From Devosia sp. YIM 151766 (lineage in GTDB: Bacteria; Pseudomonadota; Alphaproteobacteria; Rhizobiales; Devosiaceae): 64,000 nt of DNA. Position 1 is the stretch's first letter; every line of letters starts with the position of its first letter. Position numbers and translations under genes: made by a program. The DNA lies in the NCBI RefSeq assembly GCF_030285925.1, contig NZ_CP127251.1:434001-498000 (forward strand), written 5' to 3'. Under the pieces are notes generated by a model. That model was given only the letters and a program-made list of their open reading frames with translations, did no database searches and was not told the origin of the DNA. Shown in pieces: positions 52,860 through 61,944 of this stretch.

Positions 52860-55382
52860 CTAATTTTCTTCCGGCTGCGGCAGGGCGGGACGCTCATCCA
52901 CCAGATCGGCCGGAATCTTGAGGCTGAACAGCAGGCCTTCGGCGCCGGCCGGATCGACCGACAGCGACACCGCATTGACCGCCAGCAGCGAGCGGGTCAG
53001 CGCCAGCCCGACGCTGGAGCGCACCGGCGCCAGAACCTGCCCGTCGCGATCGACGCCATCGCGGAACACCACGAAACGCTCGGCCATGTCGACCGCATGG
53101 GCGGACGAATCGCGCACATGCACGGCGATGGCGCCGTCATCGAGCCGCTGCGCCGAAATCACCACGGCGCCGCCCATCGGCGTCTGGTCGATGGCGCTGG
53201 CCAGCAGGTTCAGCACGGCCTGCGCCAGCGAGGCGCGGTCGGCGGTGACGCGGGGCAGCGTCTCGGAAATGGCATTGCGCACGATGACCCGGCCGGCATT
53301 GGCCTGGCCGCGCACGCGCCGCACACAACTTTCGAGCAGGCTCGTGAGGTCGAGGCTCGCCCGCTGCGGCAGGTAGCGCCCGTCGCGCAGCCGCGCATAA
53401 TCGTCGAGTTCGTCCACCAGGGCGGCGATCTCGCGCCCGGCCCGGGCAATGTCCTCGGCATAGCCCTCGTAACGCTCATTGCCCAGCGCCCCGAAGGCCT
53501 GGGACTGGATGAGGTCGGAAAAGCCGACAATGGTATTGAGGGGGCGCCGCACCCCCCGGCTGATCCGCGCCAGCAGCGCCGGGTCCATATCCGCTGGGCC
53601 GCCGAGGCGGGCGGGGGCAGTGGTTTCGCGCGGATGGACCAGGCCGAAATAGCCGCTGACCACGCCGGCCTGTCCCAGCGCGAAAAGCAGGATATCGGCG
53701 CGCCCATCGGCGGAGCGCAAGGGCAGGCTCGGGCGTGCCGTCTCGGCAAACCGTGCCGGACGTTCGAGAAAGGCGCGCAGGGCCAGGGCGTCGTCCTCGC
53801 CAACCAGGGCGGATAGCGGCTTGCCAATCATCGGCTTGCCGCCGCCCAGCAGCGATGCCGCCATGGCGCTGGCGCCGCTGACCGTGCCGGAGCGGCTGGC
53901 TTCGACAAAGCCATCGCCGCGGATATCCGCGAAGCTCTGGGCGAAGGCGCGCACCGCCTCCTCGTGACCGGTGCGCACTTCGGTGGTGCTGGCCGAGAGC
54001 ATCAGCGCCGGGCGGCCCTGCCAGGAAATGGATTGCAGCCGCGCCGTCACCGGCACCAATGTGCCGTCGCGCTGCACCAGATGGTTGACCGGGCCGGCCT
54101 CGTGGCCGTCATCGCCCATGGCGGGGAAAACCGCCGCCAGTCCCGCCTGTCGCAGCCCTTCCGCCGAATCATGGCCCACCATTTCGGTGATGGCGCGATT
54201 GGCGAACAATATCTGCTGGTCGCGGAACACCAATATGCCCAGCGGCAGCCGGTTGAGCACCAGCGTCTCGCCGCCCAGATTGATCAAGGCGCCGGGCACA
54301 GCCTGCGGGCTGGGCGGCGGCGGCGCTCTATCGGGCTGCTGGGGACTGCGCTCGCCCACGCGGTCGGTGAGGATGCGCGACAATTCATCGAAATTATAGC
54401 GCGATACCCGCTCGACCATATCGGCTTCCGCCGGCTTTTCCGGCGGGGCAGGGGGCGCGATTTCGGCCTCGGTCGGTTCCTCCGCCGACAAGGGCTCCGG
54501 CTGCTCCTCCTCCGGCTCCTCCTCCTCTTCCGGCTCCTCCTCTTCCACCGCTGCGGCGCGGAGCGGGGTGAAGCCGCGGCCCGTCACCCGATAAAGCTGC
54601 GCGATCTCGCGGCCGTCGATATCCTCGCCATGGTGCGTCTCCTCGGAAACGGTCTCCAAGGGCTCGGGCGGGTGATCGTCAGCCTCGGTCAGCGGCGCAT
54701 ACAAAGCCTCGTCCGCCGCCAGCCGTTCCACCAGCGCGCTGAGCCGGCCGAAACCATTATCGGCCGCCTCGTCGCCAGGCACCGTCTCCCCGCCATCGGA
54801 TTCGTCGTTCTCTACCGCAGGTGGAGGGCGCGGCGATGCCGGCTCGTAAACCGCTTCCGCATCGGCATCCTGCCAGCTCCGCAATTCGCGCCGATAAAGG
54901 TCGTCGCCCGCCAATTCGGCGGTGGGGATGGCCGCTTCGCCGGCGTCGGGCTGAACCTCGTCGGGCTCGGGGGGAGCGGCGTCGGCCTCGGACAGCTCAT
55001 CCCGCGCCGTGTCCAGCACCTCCGGATCGATCGGGTCGACGGCCACGATGAGCAGCGCCGTCTCGTCATTTTCCCACTTCAGCGGCGTGGTGGTGCAGGT
55101 GGCCGAAACCGGCTTTTCGCCGGCCAGGAACTGGATGCGCGCCAGGCTGGAGCGGCCGCTGGAGCCCAGCCGGATAATGCGCGCCACCTGCCCCTTGATC
55201 GGGATGGCCGGCTCGGCGCGTTTAAGCCCCTGCTTCTTGAGCCGGGCCAGGAACAGCCCGGCGGCCCAATTGTTCCAGATCAGGCGCTGGCCATCGCTCG
55301 ACCACAACCATGCCGGGCGCGCCTCATCGGCATGCCGCAGCACCTTTTGGGCATTCGGCGATGTGTTCCAGGTCTCATTCAT
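52860..55382 (-). CDS. PAS-domain histidine-kinase-like protein with degenerate kinase core
   Basis: 840 residues. A short N-terminal PAS-like region (about 15-115), a long acidic, Pro/Glu-rich low-complexity linker (about 130-385, including EEEEPEEEEEPEEEQPEP), a PAS domain (about 410-520; LPLGILVFRDQQILFANRAI), a second PAS-like region, then HisKA/HATPase at the C-terminus. The H-box reads ISRGVRRPLNTIVGFSDLI: the phosphoacceptor His is Arg (R609). The N-box is NLLASAIDQTP (second Asn lost) and the last G-box is SVGLALTR, so autophosphorylation is unlikely. It may scaffold or regulate another kinase, as DivL does. ATG 55382 has AGGCAG upstream. No membrane helix. Confidence 0.82.
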   Translation of the reverse strand: MNETWNTSPNAQKVLRHADEARPAWLWSSDGQRLIWNNWAAGLFLARLKKQGLKRAEPAIPIKGQVARIIRLGSSGRSSLARIQFLAGEKPVSATCTTTPLKWENDETALLIVAVDPIDPEVLDTARDELSEADAAPPEPDEVQPDAGEAAIPTAELAGDDLYRRELRSWQDADAEAVYEPASPRPPPAVENDESDGGETVPGDEAADNGFGRLSALVERLAADEALYAPLTEADDHPPEPLETVSEETHHGEDIDGREIAQLYRVTGRGFTPLRAAAVEEEEPEEEEEPEEEQPEPLSAEEPTEAEIAPPAPPEKPAEADMVERVSRYNFDELSRILTDRVGERSPQQPDRAPPPPSPQAVPGALINLGGETLVLNRLPLGILVFRDQQILFANRAITEMVGHDSAEGLRQAGLAAVFPAMGDDGHEAGPVNHLVQRDGTLVPVTARLQSISWQGRPALMLSASTTEVRTGHEEAVRAFAQSFADIRGDGFVEASRSGTVSGASAMAASLLGGGKPMIGKPLSALVGEDDALALRAFLERPARFAETARPSLPLRSADGRADILLFALGQAGVVSGYFGLVHPRETTAPARLGGPADMDPALLARISRGVRRPLNTIVGFSDLIQSQAFGALGNERYEGYAEDIARAGREIAALVDELDDYARLRDGRYLPQRASLDLTSLLESCVRRVRGQANAGRVIVRNAISETLPRVTADRASLAQAVLNLLASAIDQTPMGGAVVISAQRLDDGAIAVHVRDSSAHAVDMAERFVVFRDGVDRDGQVLAPVRSSVGLALTRSLLAVNAVSLSVDPAGAEGLLFSLKIPADLVDERPALPQPEEN

Positions 55383-55673
55383 AGACTGCCTGTATCGGTC
55401 GCTATCCCGGATCTGTGCCATATCGTCACAAAAGTCCGGGTTCTTTATGTGTTCTTCAATATAGTGCCTGTGACGCCGAATCCACCCTCGCGCCGGCACT
55501 TCCCTGGCGCATCGGGCGGCATGGTTAAGTGCCATTTGGACAATGGAGCTTTACGGCGGGCGGGCTTTGCCGGGCTGTCCACAGGATAAAATCGGTGCTT
55601 GTCATGTCGCCCGTCTCGACCTATGTTCCGCCCGTTTTCGGACGCCGCTTCCCGCCGCGTCCGCAACGGCCCT

Positions 55674-55750
55674 GCCGCCTTAGCTCAGTTGGTTAGAGCG
55701 CTAGATTGTGGATCTAGAGGTCCCCCGTTCAATCCGGGGAGGCGGTACCA
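55674..55750 (+). tRNA. tRNA-His (anticodon GTG)
   Basis: Cloverleaf of 77 bases including encoded CCA. Acceptor GCCGCCT/AGGCGGT (first pair G-T), D-arm TAGCTCAGTTGGTTAGAGC, anticodon arm CTAGA-TTGTGGA-TCTAG with GTG at 55708-55710, T-arm CCCCC-GTTCAAT-CCGGG region. The base before position 1 is T and the discriminator is A73, so the gene encodes no G-1 and lacks C73, as in most alphaproteobacteria. Confidence 0.97.
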
Positions 55751-55765
55751 TTCCTTCCTGGCTTG

Positions 55766-57592
55766 TTACCGTGTCAGCCGCAGCGCCGAGATATTGCGGG
55801 CGATCTGCTGGAAGGCCTCGCGCATCTGGCCGCCATTGGAGGCCAGATAGCTATTGGCCGCGCTGCTGGCGCAATAATTCAGCATGATTGCGGCATTGCT
55901 GCCGGACGTGATGTTGAAGCCCACCGTATAGACCTCGACGCCGCTGCCCTTCATGGCGTCGCAATAGGCGCGGGCCTGCGGGTAGGGATCGCCATTGGGC
56001 GCGGCGCAATTGATCTGGTCCCCGGTGCCGCCGCTGCCGCTGGTCGAATTGCGCGCCACGACGCCTCGGCAATGCACGGTATTGAACTCGCCATCGGTCA
56101 TGATGATGGCGGCCTTGAGCGTTTCCGGGTCGTTATAGGGCCCCGGGCGGCTGTCGAAGGGCCAGACATAGCCGAAATTGGGGGCCAGCATGTACCAGGT
56201 CCACAAGATGCCGAGGCTCCCCGAGGTCGAACCGGCCGCCGACAGCGCGTTGATCGTATTGCGCAGGACGGTCTTGTTGGCGGTCAGCGGAACGATGGCG
56301 CTGGTCAGGCAGCCATTGCCCGAGCCGGCGTAATTGCGTCCGACCAGCGTGGTGCTGGGCGGCAGGTCGTATGGCGTGAGTGCCCGTTCGGTCACGCAGG
56401 TCGTTCCGGGAAGGACATTCATCGAGCCGGCCCGGCTCTGGAAGCGGAAATAGGTGCATCCTTCATCCGTGCAATGCAGCTTGCCGGTATTGTTGCTGTA
56501 ATTTCCCGCGCCGTTTCTAGGCAGGCCGGAAAGGGTCAGCGTATTGGCGTTGCGGCTGGTGACCTGATAGGTGACGTTATTGACGCCGGTCATCCCCGCC
56601 ACGTCGGTGATATGCACCCAGTCGCCAACGGCATGGCCATGCCCATTGGCGGTGACCTGCAATTGGCAATTGGCCATGCTGCATTTGCGGATTTTGCCGC
56701 CACTCCGATAAGTGCTGTAATTATTGCCGTTCTGGTCGCGCAGCTGGAAGCTGTTATTGTTGCGTTCGGTGACCTGATAGGCCCTCCCGTTCAACTGCGT
56801 CGTGCCGCTGACCTCCCAGATGAAGACCCAGTCATTGTTCTGATAATTGTGGCCGCTGGAGGTTATGGTGACGGGGCTGTTGCGGGCAGTGCTCACCGCG
56901 CTGATATTGCGGATCGTGGTTTCGGCCCACAGCGTCATGCGGCTGATATCCTTCGGCTGGACCAGGGGACCACGCAATCTGTCGGCATAGGTGCCGGCAT
57001 TGACCGCCTGCGAATAGGGCACCAGCGCGACCTTGGAATAGGTGGGTTCCTGCGAATCCTGGACGATGGTGTCGACGAGGTCGCTCACCGATGTTCTCAG
57101 ATCGCGCATGTCCTGACTGCTCATCGAGCCGGTGACGTCGAGTGCTACGGCGACTTCGAGATTGACCGAGCCGCGCATGGCCTCGGCGCTGAATGAGGCG
57201 CCAAGCTGGTCGACGCCCACCAGGCTCACGAACATGGTGGGAACGGACAGGTCGCCGCCCAGAAACAGCCGCCCGGCCTCCCGCTCGATTAAAATTCTGT
57301 CGACCCGCGCGGTGATGCGTGGATCGCCTATCCGCTCCCGGACGATGGCCTCGGCGCGTTCGAGGATCGACGCTTCGGACACGCTGGACAGGTTGATTTC
57401 CGGCTGCAAGGCCAGCACCGCCGCATCGAGCGCCGTCTGGGCCCGGGCCCGCGTCTGTTCGAGCGTCACATAATCCACCACCGCGCCGCCCAGCGCCACC
57501 AGCACGATGGCCATGACGCCGAAGACCACGGCGAAAACGCCGCTTTCGTCCCGGCCGAAGCGGCGAAGCAGCTTTGTGAATCCAGACATCAT
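55766..57592 (-). CDS. TadG-like pilus-type protein with vWA domain and two inserted repeats
   Basis: 608 residues. N-terminal Tad-type membrane helix (about 17-42; DESGVFAVVFGVMAIVLVAL), a VWA domain split by an insert: MIDAS-like D152 in DVTGSMS at the front, and the later IIMTDGEFN and VYTVGFN at the back. Between them lie two tandem repeats of about 70 residues (241-311 and 312-381) sharing GH-x-DWV-x-I, a Tyr-Gln-Val-Thr strand, and a terminal CX4C pair (C304/C309; C374/C379). The repeats resemble E1-FCCH-like modules seen in phage and surface proteins. It should be anchored in the inner membrane and face the periplasm. No tad/flp genes are nearby. Confidence 0.85.
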   Translation of the reverse strand: MMSGFTKLLRRFGRDESGVFAVVFGVMAIVLVALGGAVVDYVTLEQTRARAQTALDAAVLALQPEINLSSVSEASILERAEAIVRERIGDPRITARVDRILIEREAGRLFLGGDLSVPTMFVSLVGVDQLGASFSAEAMRGSVNLEVAVALDVTGSMSSQDMRDLRTSVSDLVDTIVQDSQEPTYSKVALVPYSQAVNAGTYADRLRGPLVQPKDISRMTLWAETTIRNISAVSTARNSPVTITSSGHNYQNNDWVFIWEVSGTTQLNGRAYQVTERNNNSFQLRDQNGNNYSTYRSGGKIRKCSMANCQLQVTANGHGHAVGDWVHITDVAGMTGVNNVTYQVTSRNANTLTLSGLPRNGAGNYSNNTGKLHCTDEGCTYFRFQSRAGSMNVLPGTTCVTERALTPYDLPPSTTLVGRNYAGSGNGCLTSAIVPLTANKTVLRNTINALSAAGSTSGSLGILWTWYMLAPNFGYVWPFDSRPGPYNDPETLKAAIIMTDGEFNTVHCRGVVARNSTSGSGGTGDQINCAAPNGDPYPQARAYCDAMKGSGVEVYTVGFNITSGSNAAIMLNYCASSAANSYLASNGGQMREAFQQIARNISALRLTR

Positions 57593-58193
57593 TTCGTCCC
57601 TGCTCCCAGCCTGTTCGCGAGCCCCTTGCCGACATCGCCGCCATGGTGGCCGCGCAGAAGTCGAAAGCTCATGGCCTGCATTCAGAAGGCTTCGGTGCCA
57701 TTTTGCCGTTCAAGCACCAAGGAGACGTCAAGCCGCGTGGTTAATATCGGCTTGCGGGCGATGGGCAAAAGCATCCAGGCGCTAACCGGCCATGGATCGT
57801 GCTTCGACAAGCTCAGCAGGCTCACCATGAGGTCTGGTCGCGCTCACCGAAAGAGCCGTTGCAACCATGCAACAGATAGGCCGCGCCTGCGGCAAGCTGC
57901 CACACCGGCTCTTGCGGCTCACGGCTTCGTGAGTTATCCAGCATTCGTTCGCAATGCCAACCGAGGGAGGCACTCCATGAAGACCATGACGTTCCGCCGC
58001 TCGGGGACCATCTGGCATCATTTCGGCCGCCTATAGTTTCGGTCTTTCGGTGAATTTCGGCCTTTTCCCGGCCGGCGAACTTTCAACTCCACCATCGTGA
58101 ATCGCTGAAACCGGGTCGTTTTGCGTCCGGAATCCGCCATTCTTTTTTTACTTCAACAGAGGCCGGCCGGGTTTTTGCCCGCCGGAAAAGCCA
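57593..58193. other. Long intergenic region upstream of the his cluster
   Basis: About 600 bases. It holds a dispersed repeat of the CTTCGACAAGCTCAG type at about 57797-57835 (TGCTTCGACAAGCTCAGCAG, GGCTCACCATGAGGTC), a possible 19-codon reading frame at 57977-58036, and GGCC-TTTTCCC-GGCC pairing near 58060. The rest shows no gene-like sequence. It should contain the promoters of the TadG-like gene (leftward) and of the 58194 gene (rightward). Confidence 0.6.
57977..58036 (+). CDS. Possible 19-residue leader or small peptide
   Basis: ATG at 57977 after GGGAGGCACTCC (a good ribosome site), encoding MKTMTFRRSGTIWHHFGRL and a TAG stop. It is basic, with a Trp-His-His-Phe run. A short, well-placed frame upstream of the hisS-hisZ-hisG region invites a leader-peptide reading, but two His codons are few for classic his attenuation and the distance to hisS is 525 bases. 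Could be chance. Confidence 0.3.
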   Translation: MKTMTFRRSGTIWHHFGRL

Positions 58194-58454
58194 ATGTCTT
58201 CAAACGTAATTGAAGAGCGCAATGCCGTATTGCGCCTCGAAATCTCCATCGCCGCCGCTGTGCGCGAACGCGGCGTCCTGCTCGTGATCGGCGCGGCCCT
58301 GCGCGCCTGGTGGGCGCAATGGCCGGCAAGCTATTCGGAAGTGCCCGCCAGCCTGCGGGCCGATATCGGCCTGCCGCCGGCGGCAGATCCCGATTATCTC
58401 GGCATCGGCCTCGACCTGTGGCGGCTTCATCCGCCACTACGGAGATGGCCTTGA
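58194..58454 (+). CDS. Small hypothetical protein, faintly DUF1127-like
   Basis: 86 residues. RERGVLLVIGAALRAWWAQW followed by VPASLRADIGLPPAADPDYL recalls the arrangement of DUF1127 proteins (hydrophobic helix, then L-x-DIGL). The resemblance is weak and the ribosome site is poor (GGAAAAGCCA). Followed by a hairpin, which supports a separate transcript. Moderate doubt that it is coding. Confidence 0.5.
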   Translation: MSSNVIEERNAVLRLEISIAAAVRERGVLLVIGAALRAWWAQWPASYSEVPASLRADIGLPPAADPDYLGIGLDLWRLHPPLRRWP

Positions 58455-58462
58455 AAATGAAA

Positions 58463-58487
58463 GGCAGCCGGGCCCCGCCCGGCTGCC
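58463..58487 (+). terminator. Hairpin between the 58194 gene and hisS
   Basis: Perfect 10-bp stem GGCAGCCGGG/CCCGGCTGCC with a 5-base loop; no T-run follows. Confidence 0.6.
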
Positions 58488-58561
58488 ATCCCGCCCCATC
58501 CACTGTTGTCTCATCTGGGCCAATCGTCTAGGAACGGCCCGACTTTCCGCTGGGTTCGCAC

Positions 58562-59980
58562 ATGTCCGAAAAGACCAAGCTCATCACGCCTCGCCTGCCG
58601 CGCGGCTTCGAAGACCGTACGCCCGGCGAGATTGCCGCCGTGGGGGCCATGATCGACAAGATCAAGCAGGTCTATCAGCGCTATGGCTTCGATCCGGTGG
58701 AAACCCCGCTGCTTGAATATACCGAAACGCTCGGCAAATTCCTGCCCGATACCGACCGGCCCAATGCCGGCGTGTTTTCCCTGCAGGACGATGACGAGCA
58801 ATGGATGAGCCTGCGCTACGATCTGACCGCGCCGCTTGCCCGCTATTTCGCCGAGAATTTCGAGACCCTGCCCAAGCCCTACCGCTCCTATCGGCAGGGC
58901 TATGTGTTCCGCAACGAAAAGCCCGGCCCCGGCCGCTTCCGCCAATTCATGCAATTCGACGCCGATACGGTCGGCGCTCCCGGCCCGGAAGCCGACGCCG
59001 AAATGTGCATGATGATGGCCGATGTCATGGATGCGCTGGGCCTGGCGGGCCAATATGTGGTCCGCGTCAATAACCGCAAAGTGCTGGACGGGGTGCTGGA
59101 AGCGGCCGGCATTACCAGCGACGAGCAGAAGCTGACGGTGCTGCGCGCCATCGACAAGCTCGATAAATTCGGCCCCGAAGGGGTGAAGCTGCTGCTCGGC
59201 GCCGGACGCAAGGATGAAAGCGGCGACTTTACCAAGGGCGCCGGCCTCAGCGATGCGCAGGCCGGCCTGGTGCTGGATTATGTTGCGGGCAAGCCGCCCG
59301 CCGACAATGCCGGCGTCAACGAACTCGCCGCCATGCAGACCCTGTTCGATGCCGCCGGCTATGGCCCCGACCGCATCAAGATCGACCCCTCCGTGGTGCG
59401 GGGCCTCGAATATTATACCGGCCCGGTCTTCGAGATCGAACTCACCTTCAAGGTGCAGAACGAAAAGGGCCAGGACGTGGTGTTCGGCTCGGTCGGCGGC
59501 GGCGGCCGTTATGACGGGCTGGTGTCCCGCTTCCGCCGCGAGCCGGTGCCGGCCACCGGTTTTTCCATCGGCGTTTCCCGCCTCGCCCATGCGCTCAAGC
59601 TCACCGGCAATCTCGGCGCTGCCGAGCCCGTGGGCCCGGTCGTCGTCCTCGTCATGGACAAGGACCAGACCGCCCGCTACCAGGCCATGGTCAGCGAATT
59701 GCGCCAGGCCGGCATCCGTGCCGAAATGTTCCTCGGCTCGACCAAGAATTTCGGCAAGCAGGTCGCCTATGCCGACAAGCGCAATTCCCCCGCCGTCGTC
59801 ATCGAAGGCAGCCAGGAGCGCGAAACCGGCATCGTCCAGATCAAGGACCTCGTCGCCGGCAAAGAGGCGGCCCGGGCCATCACCGACAATGCCGAGTGGA
59901 AAGCCGCCCGCCCCGGCCAGTTCGAGGCGAAGCGGGGCGACCTGGTGGCGGCGGTTCAGAAACTGCTGAGCGAGCAATGA
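58562..59980 (+). CDS. hisS: Histidyl-tRNA synthetase
   Basis: 472-residue class II synthetase. Motif 1 around [17 protein letters not shown], motif 2 [20 protein letters not shown] followed by [19 protein letters not shown], HisA motif [15 protein letters not shown], motif 3 [10 protein letters not shown] and [10 protein letters not shown], then an anticodon-binding domain (about 360-472). The length and the QFDADTVG motif-2 variant fit the alphaproteobacterial form that charges tRNA-His lacking G-1, which matches the tRNA at 55674. Upstream of hisZ by 67 bases, which contain a dispersed repeat. Confidence 0.96.
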   Translation: MSEKTKLITPRLPRGFEDRTPGEIAAVGAMIDKIKQVYQRYGFDPVETPLLEYTETLGKFLPDTDRPNAGVFSLQDDDEQWMSLRYDLTAPLARYFAENFETLPKPYRSYRQGYVFRNEKPGPGRFRQFMQFDADTVGAPGPEADAEMCMMMADVMDALGLAGQYVVRVNNRKVLDGVLEAAGITSDEQKLTVLRAIDKLDKFGPEGVKLLLGAGRKDESGDFTKGAGLSDAQAGLVLDYVAGKPPADNAGVNELAAMQTLFDAAGYGPDRIKIDPSVVRGLEYYTGPVFEIELTFKVQNEKGQDVVFGSVGGGGRYDGLVSRFRREPVPATGFSIGVSRLAHALKLTGNLGAAEPVGPVVVLVMDKDQTARYQAMVSELRQAGIRAEMFLGSTKNFGKQVAYADKRNSPAVVIEGSQERETGIVQIKDLVAGKEAARAITDNAEWKAARPGQFEAKRGDLVAAVQKLLSEQ

Positions 59981-59997
59981 TGCGCAAGGCGTACGAT

Positions 59998-60036
59998 AGA
60001 CCTCATCCTGACAGGCTCACCATGAGGTCTCGACAA
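59998..60036. repeat. Dispersed intergenic repeat between hisS and hisZ
   Basis: GACCTCATCCTGACAGGCTC followed by ACCATGAGGTCTCGACAAG: a palindromic member of the CTCATCCTGAGCTTGTCGA family (inverted GACCTCAT/ATGAGGTC ends). It occupies most of the hisS-hisZ gap and could form a small hairpin in the mRNA. Confidence 0.6.
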
Positions 60037-60047
60037 GTGCTGGCGCC

Positions 60048-61112
60048 ATGACCAATCCCGCCTATCGCCGCGCCCAGCTTGAAGCGCTTGTCGAAGCTCA
60101 GGGCGGGTGCCGCGCCACCCCGCCGCTGCTGCTCAGGGCCGATCCCTATTTCGATCTCGCCGGCGAGGAATTCGGCCGTCGCCTGCTGCTGACCAGTGAT
60201 GTCACCGGCGCCGAATATTGCCTGCGTCCCGATTTCACCCTGCCCATCGTCACCGATTATATCGGGCAGGGGGCCGGGGAGCCGGCAGCCTTTTCCTATC
60301 TCGGCCCCATCTTCCGCCAGCGCGAGACCGGCCCGGCCGAATTCGACCAGGCCGGCATCGAATTGCTGGCGCAGCCGGATGGCGACATCGCGCTCGACCA
60401 GGTGCTGACCTTCGCCCGCGCCGCCCTCTCGCTCTATGGTATCGTGCCCCAGGTTCACCTCGGCGGCGTCGGCCTGTTCGAGACCCTGCTGGCGCAGGCC
60501 GACATGCCCGATGCCTGGCGCAGCCGCATCCGCCACCGCTTCGGCAATCCCGAGGCCATGGACCGCCTGCTGACCCGGCTCGAACGGGCCGCCGATCATC
60601 CGCGCCGCGAACAGCCGGGCCGCGACGACCTCATCGAAGACGTCACCGCCCGCATGGTGTCGGCCGGCCTCAGCCTCTCCGAGGGCCGTATCCCCGCCGA
60701 GATCGCCGACCGCTTCCTCGAGCAGCAGGCGCTCGATGCCGCCCATGTGCCGGCCGCGACGCTGAAATTGCTGCGCGATTACCTCGCCATCAAGGGCGAT
60801 GTGCTCTCCGCCCTGCACCAGGTCGAAGCGCTGGGCGAAAAGCACCGGCTGTTCCTCGGCGTGCCGCTGCGCGCCATTCGCCGTCATCTCGATGGACTGG
60901 GCGAGGCCCGCGTCAGCTTCGACGCCAGTTTTTCGCCCCGCCTCGACTATTATACCGGCATCGTCTTCGAGATGCGCGGGCCGGGCGGCGCGATCCTGGT
61001 TTCGGGCGGCCAATATGACCGGTTGCTGGAGCGCCTGGGAGCCACGGCGCCGATTGCCGCTTCCGGCTGTGCCCTGTGGATCGACCGGCTCGAAGCGGAG
61101 TGGCCGAAATGA
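60048..61112 (+). CDS. hisZ: ATP phosphoribosyltransferase regulatory subunit
   Basis: 354 residues, a HisRS paralogue without aminoacylation activity that pairs with short HisG. It shows class-II-like RPDFTLPIVTDYIGQG, GPIFRQRETGPAEFDQAGIE, and DYYTGIVFEMRGPGG. The anticodon-binding domain of HisRS is missing, as expected. Stop overlaps the hisG start by 4 bases (ATGA). Confidence 0.94.
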   Translation: MTNPAYRRAQLEALVEAQGGCRATPPLLLRADPYFDLAGEEFGRRLLLTSDVTGAEYCLRPDFTLPIVTDYIGQGAGEPAAFSYLGPIFRQRETGPAEFDQAGIELLAQPDGDIALDQVLTFARAALSLYGIVPQVHLGGVGLFETLLAQADMPDAWRSRIRHRFGNPEAMDRLLTRLERAADHPRREQPGRDDLIEDVTARMVSAGLSLSEGRIPAEIADRFLEQQALDAAHVPAATLKLLRDYLAIKGDVLSALHQVEALGEKHRLFLGVPLRAIRRHLDGLGEARVSFDASFSPRLDYYTGIVFEMRGPGGAILVSGGQYDRLLERLGATAPIAASGCALWIDRLEAEWPK

Positions 61113-61801
61113 CCCTCACTCTCGCCGTGCCCTCGAAGGGCCGCCTCGAAGAACAGACCCGCGACTGGTTCGCCCAGCGCGGCCTGACCATCAGCCGTCC
61201 CGGCGGCGCCCGCTCCTATCTGGGCTCCATTGACGGCGTGCCCGACATCACCGTGCGCTTCTATCCGGCCGCCGAGATTGCCCGCGAACTCATTCGCGGC
61301 AATATCGATCTGGGCGTCACCGGCCGCGATCTCATCCACGAAACCAGCGAGGCCGGCCCCGCTTCGGTCGATTTCGTCCGCAATCTCGCCTTCGGCCAGG
61401 CCGATGTCGTGGTCGCCGTGCCCGATGCCTGGATCGACGTGACCCATATGCACGACCTGGCCGATGTGGCGTCCGATTTCCGCTCCCTTCATGGCCGCTG
61501 GCTGCGCGTCGCCACCAAATATATCACCATTACCCGCCAGCATTTCGCCCGCGCCGGCATTGCCGAATATCGCATCGTCGAAAGCCTGGGCGCCACCGAA
61601 GCGGCGCCGGCCTCGGGCATTGCCGATATCGTGGTGGATATCACCTCGACCGGCTCGACACTGGCTGCCAATGGGCTGCGGGTGCTGGACGATGGCGTGA
61701 TGCTCAAGAGCGAAGCCAATCTCCTCGTCTCCAAAAGCGCCGATTGGTCGGCTTCGCGCCAGGCCATGCTCGACAGCTTGCTGGCGCGCCTCCATGACTG
61801 A
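61109..61801 (+). CDS. hisG: ATP phosphoribosyltransferase, short form
   Basis: 230 residues, catalytic half of the first enzyme of histidine synthesis (ATP plus PRPP). VPSKGRLEEQTRDWF at the start and the PRPP loop IVVDITSTGSTLAANGL are intact. It lacks the C-terminal regulatory domain of long HisG and so needs HisZ, encoded directly upstream. Confidence 0.96.
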   Translation: MTLTLAVPSKGRLEEQTRDWFAQRGLTISRPGGARSYLGSIDGVPDITVRFYPAAEIARELIRGNIDLGVTGRDLIHETSEAGPASVDFVRNLAFGQADVVVAVPDAWIDVTHMHDLADVASDFRSLHGRWLRVATKYITITRQHFARAGIAEYRIVESLGATEAAPASGIADIVVDITSTGSTLAANGLRVLDDGVMLKSEANLLVSKSADWSASRQAMLDSLLARLHD

Positions 61802-61928
61802 GCTCGAAATCGCCTTTGTCGGCCTCATGATCCTTATCGGCGCCGGCGCCATCGTCTATGCCGGCCTGCGCGGTCCGAAACCCGAAAGCCGGCCGGACGG
61901 CGATGGGCGCGACGCCGGCGCCGACTAG
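61794..61928 (+). CDS. Tiny single-helix membrane protein overlapping hisG
   Basis: 44 residues. ATG 61794 lies within the last codons of hisG (8-base overlap). One membrane helix (about 5-26; IAFVGLMILIGAGAIVYAGL) and a charged Pro/Asp/Gly tail ending AGAD. Overlap with hisG favours coupled translation. No family recognised. Too short to be certain, but the clean hydrophobic helix is suggestive. Confidence 0.55.
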   Translation: MTELEIAFVGLMILIGAGAIVYAGLRGPKPESRPDGDGRDAGAD

Positions 61929-61944
61929 CAGCATGCAGCTTCGG

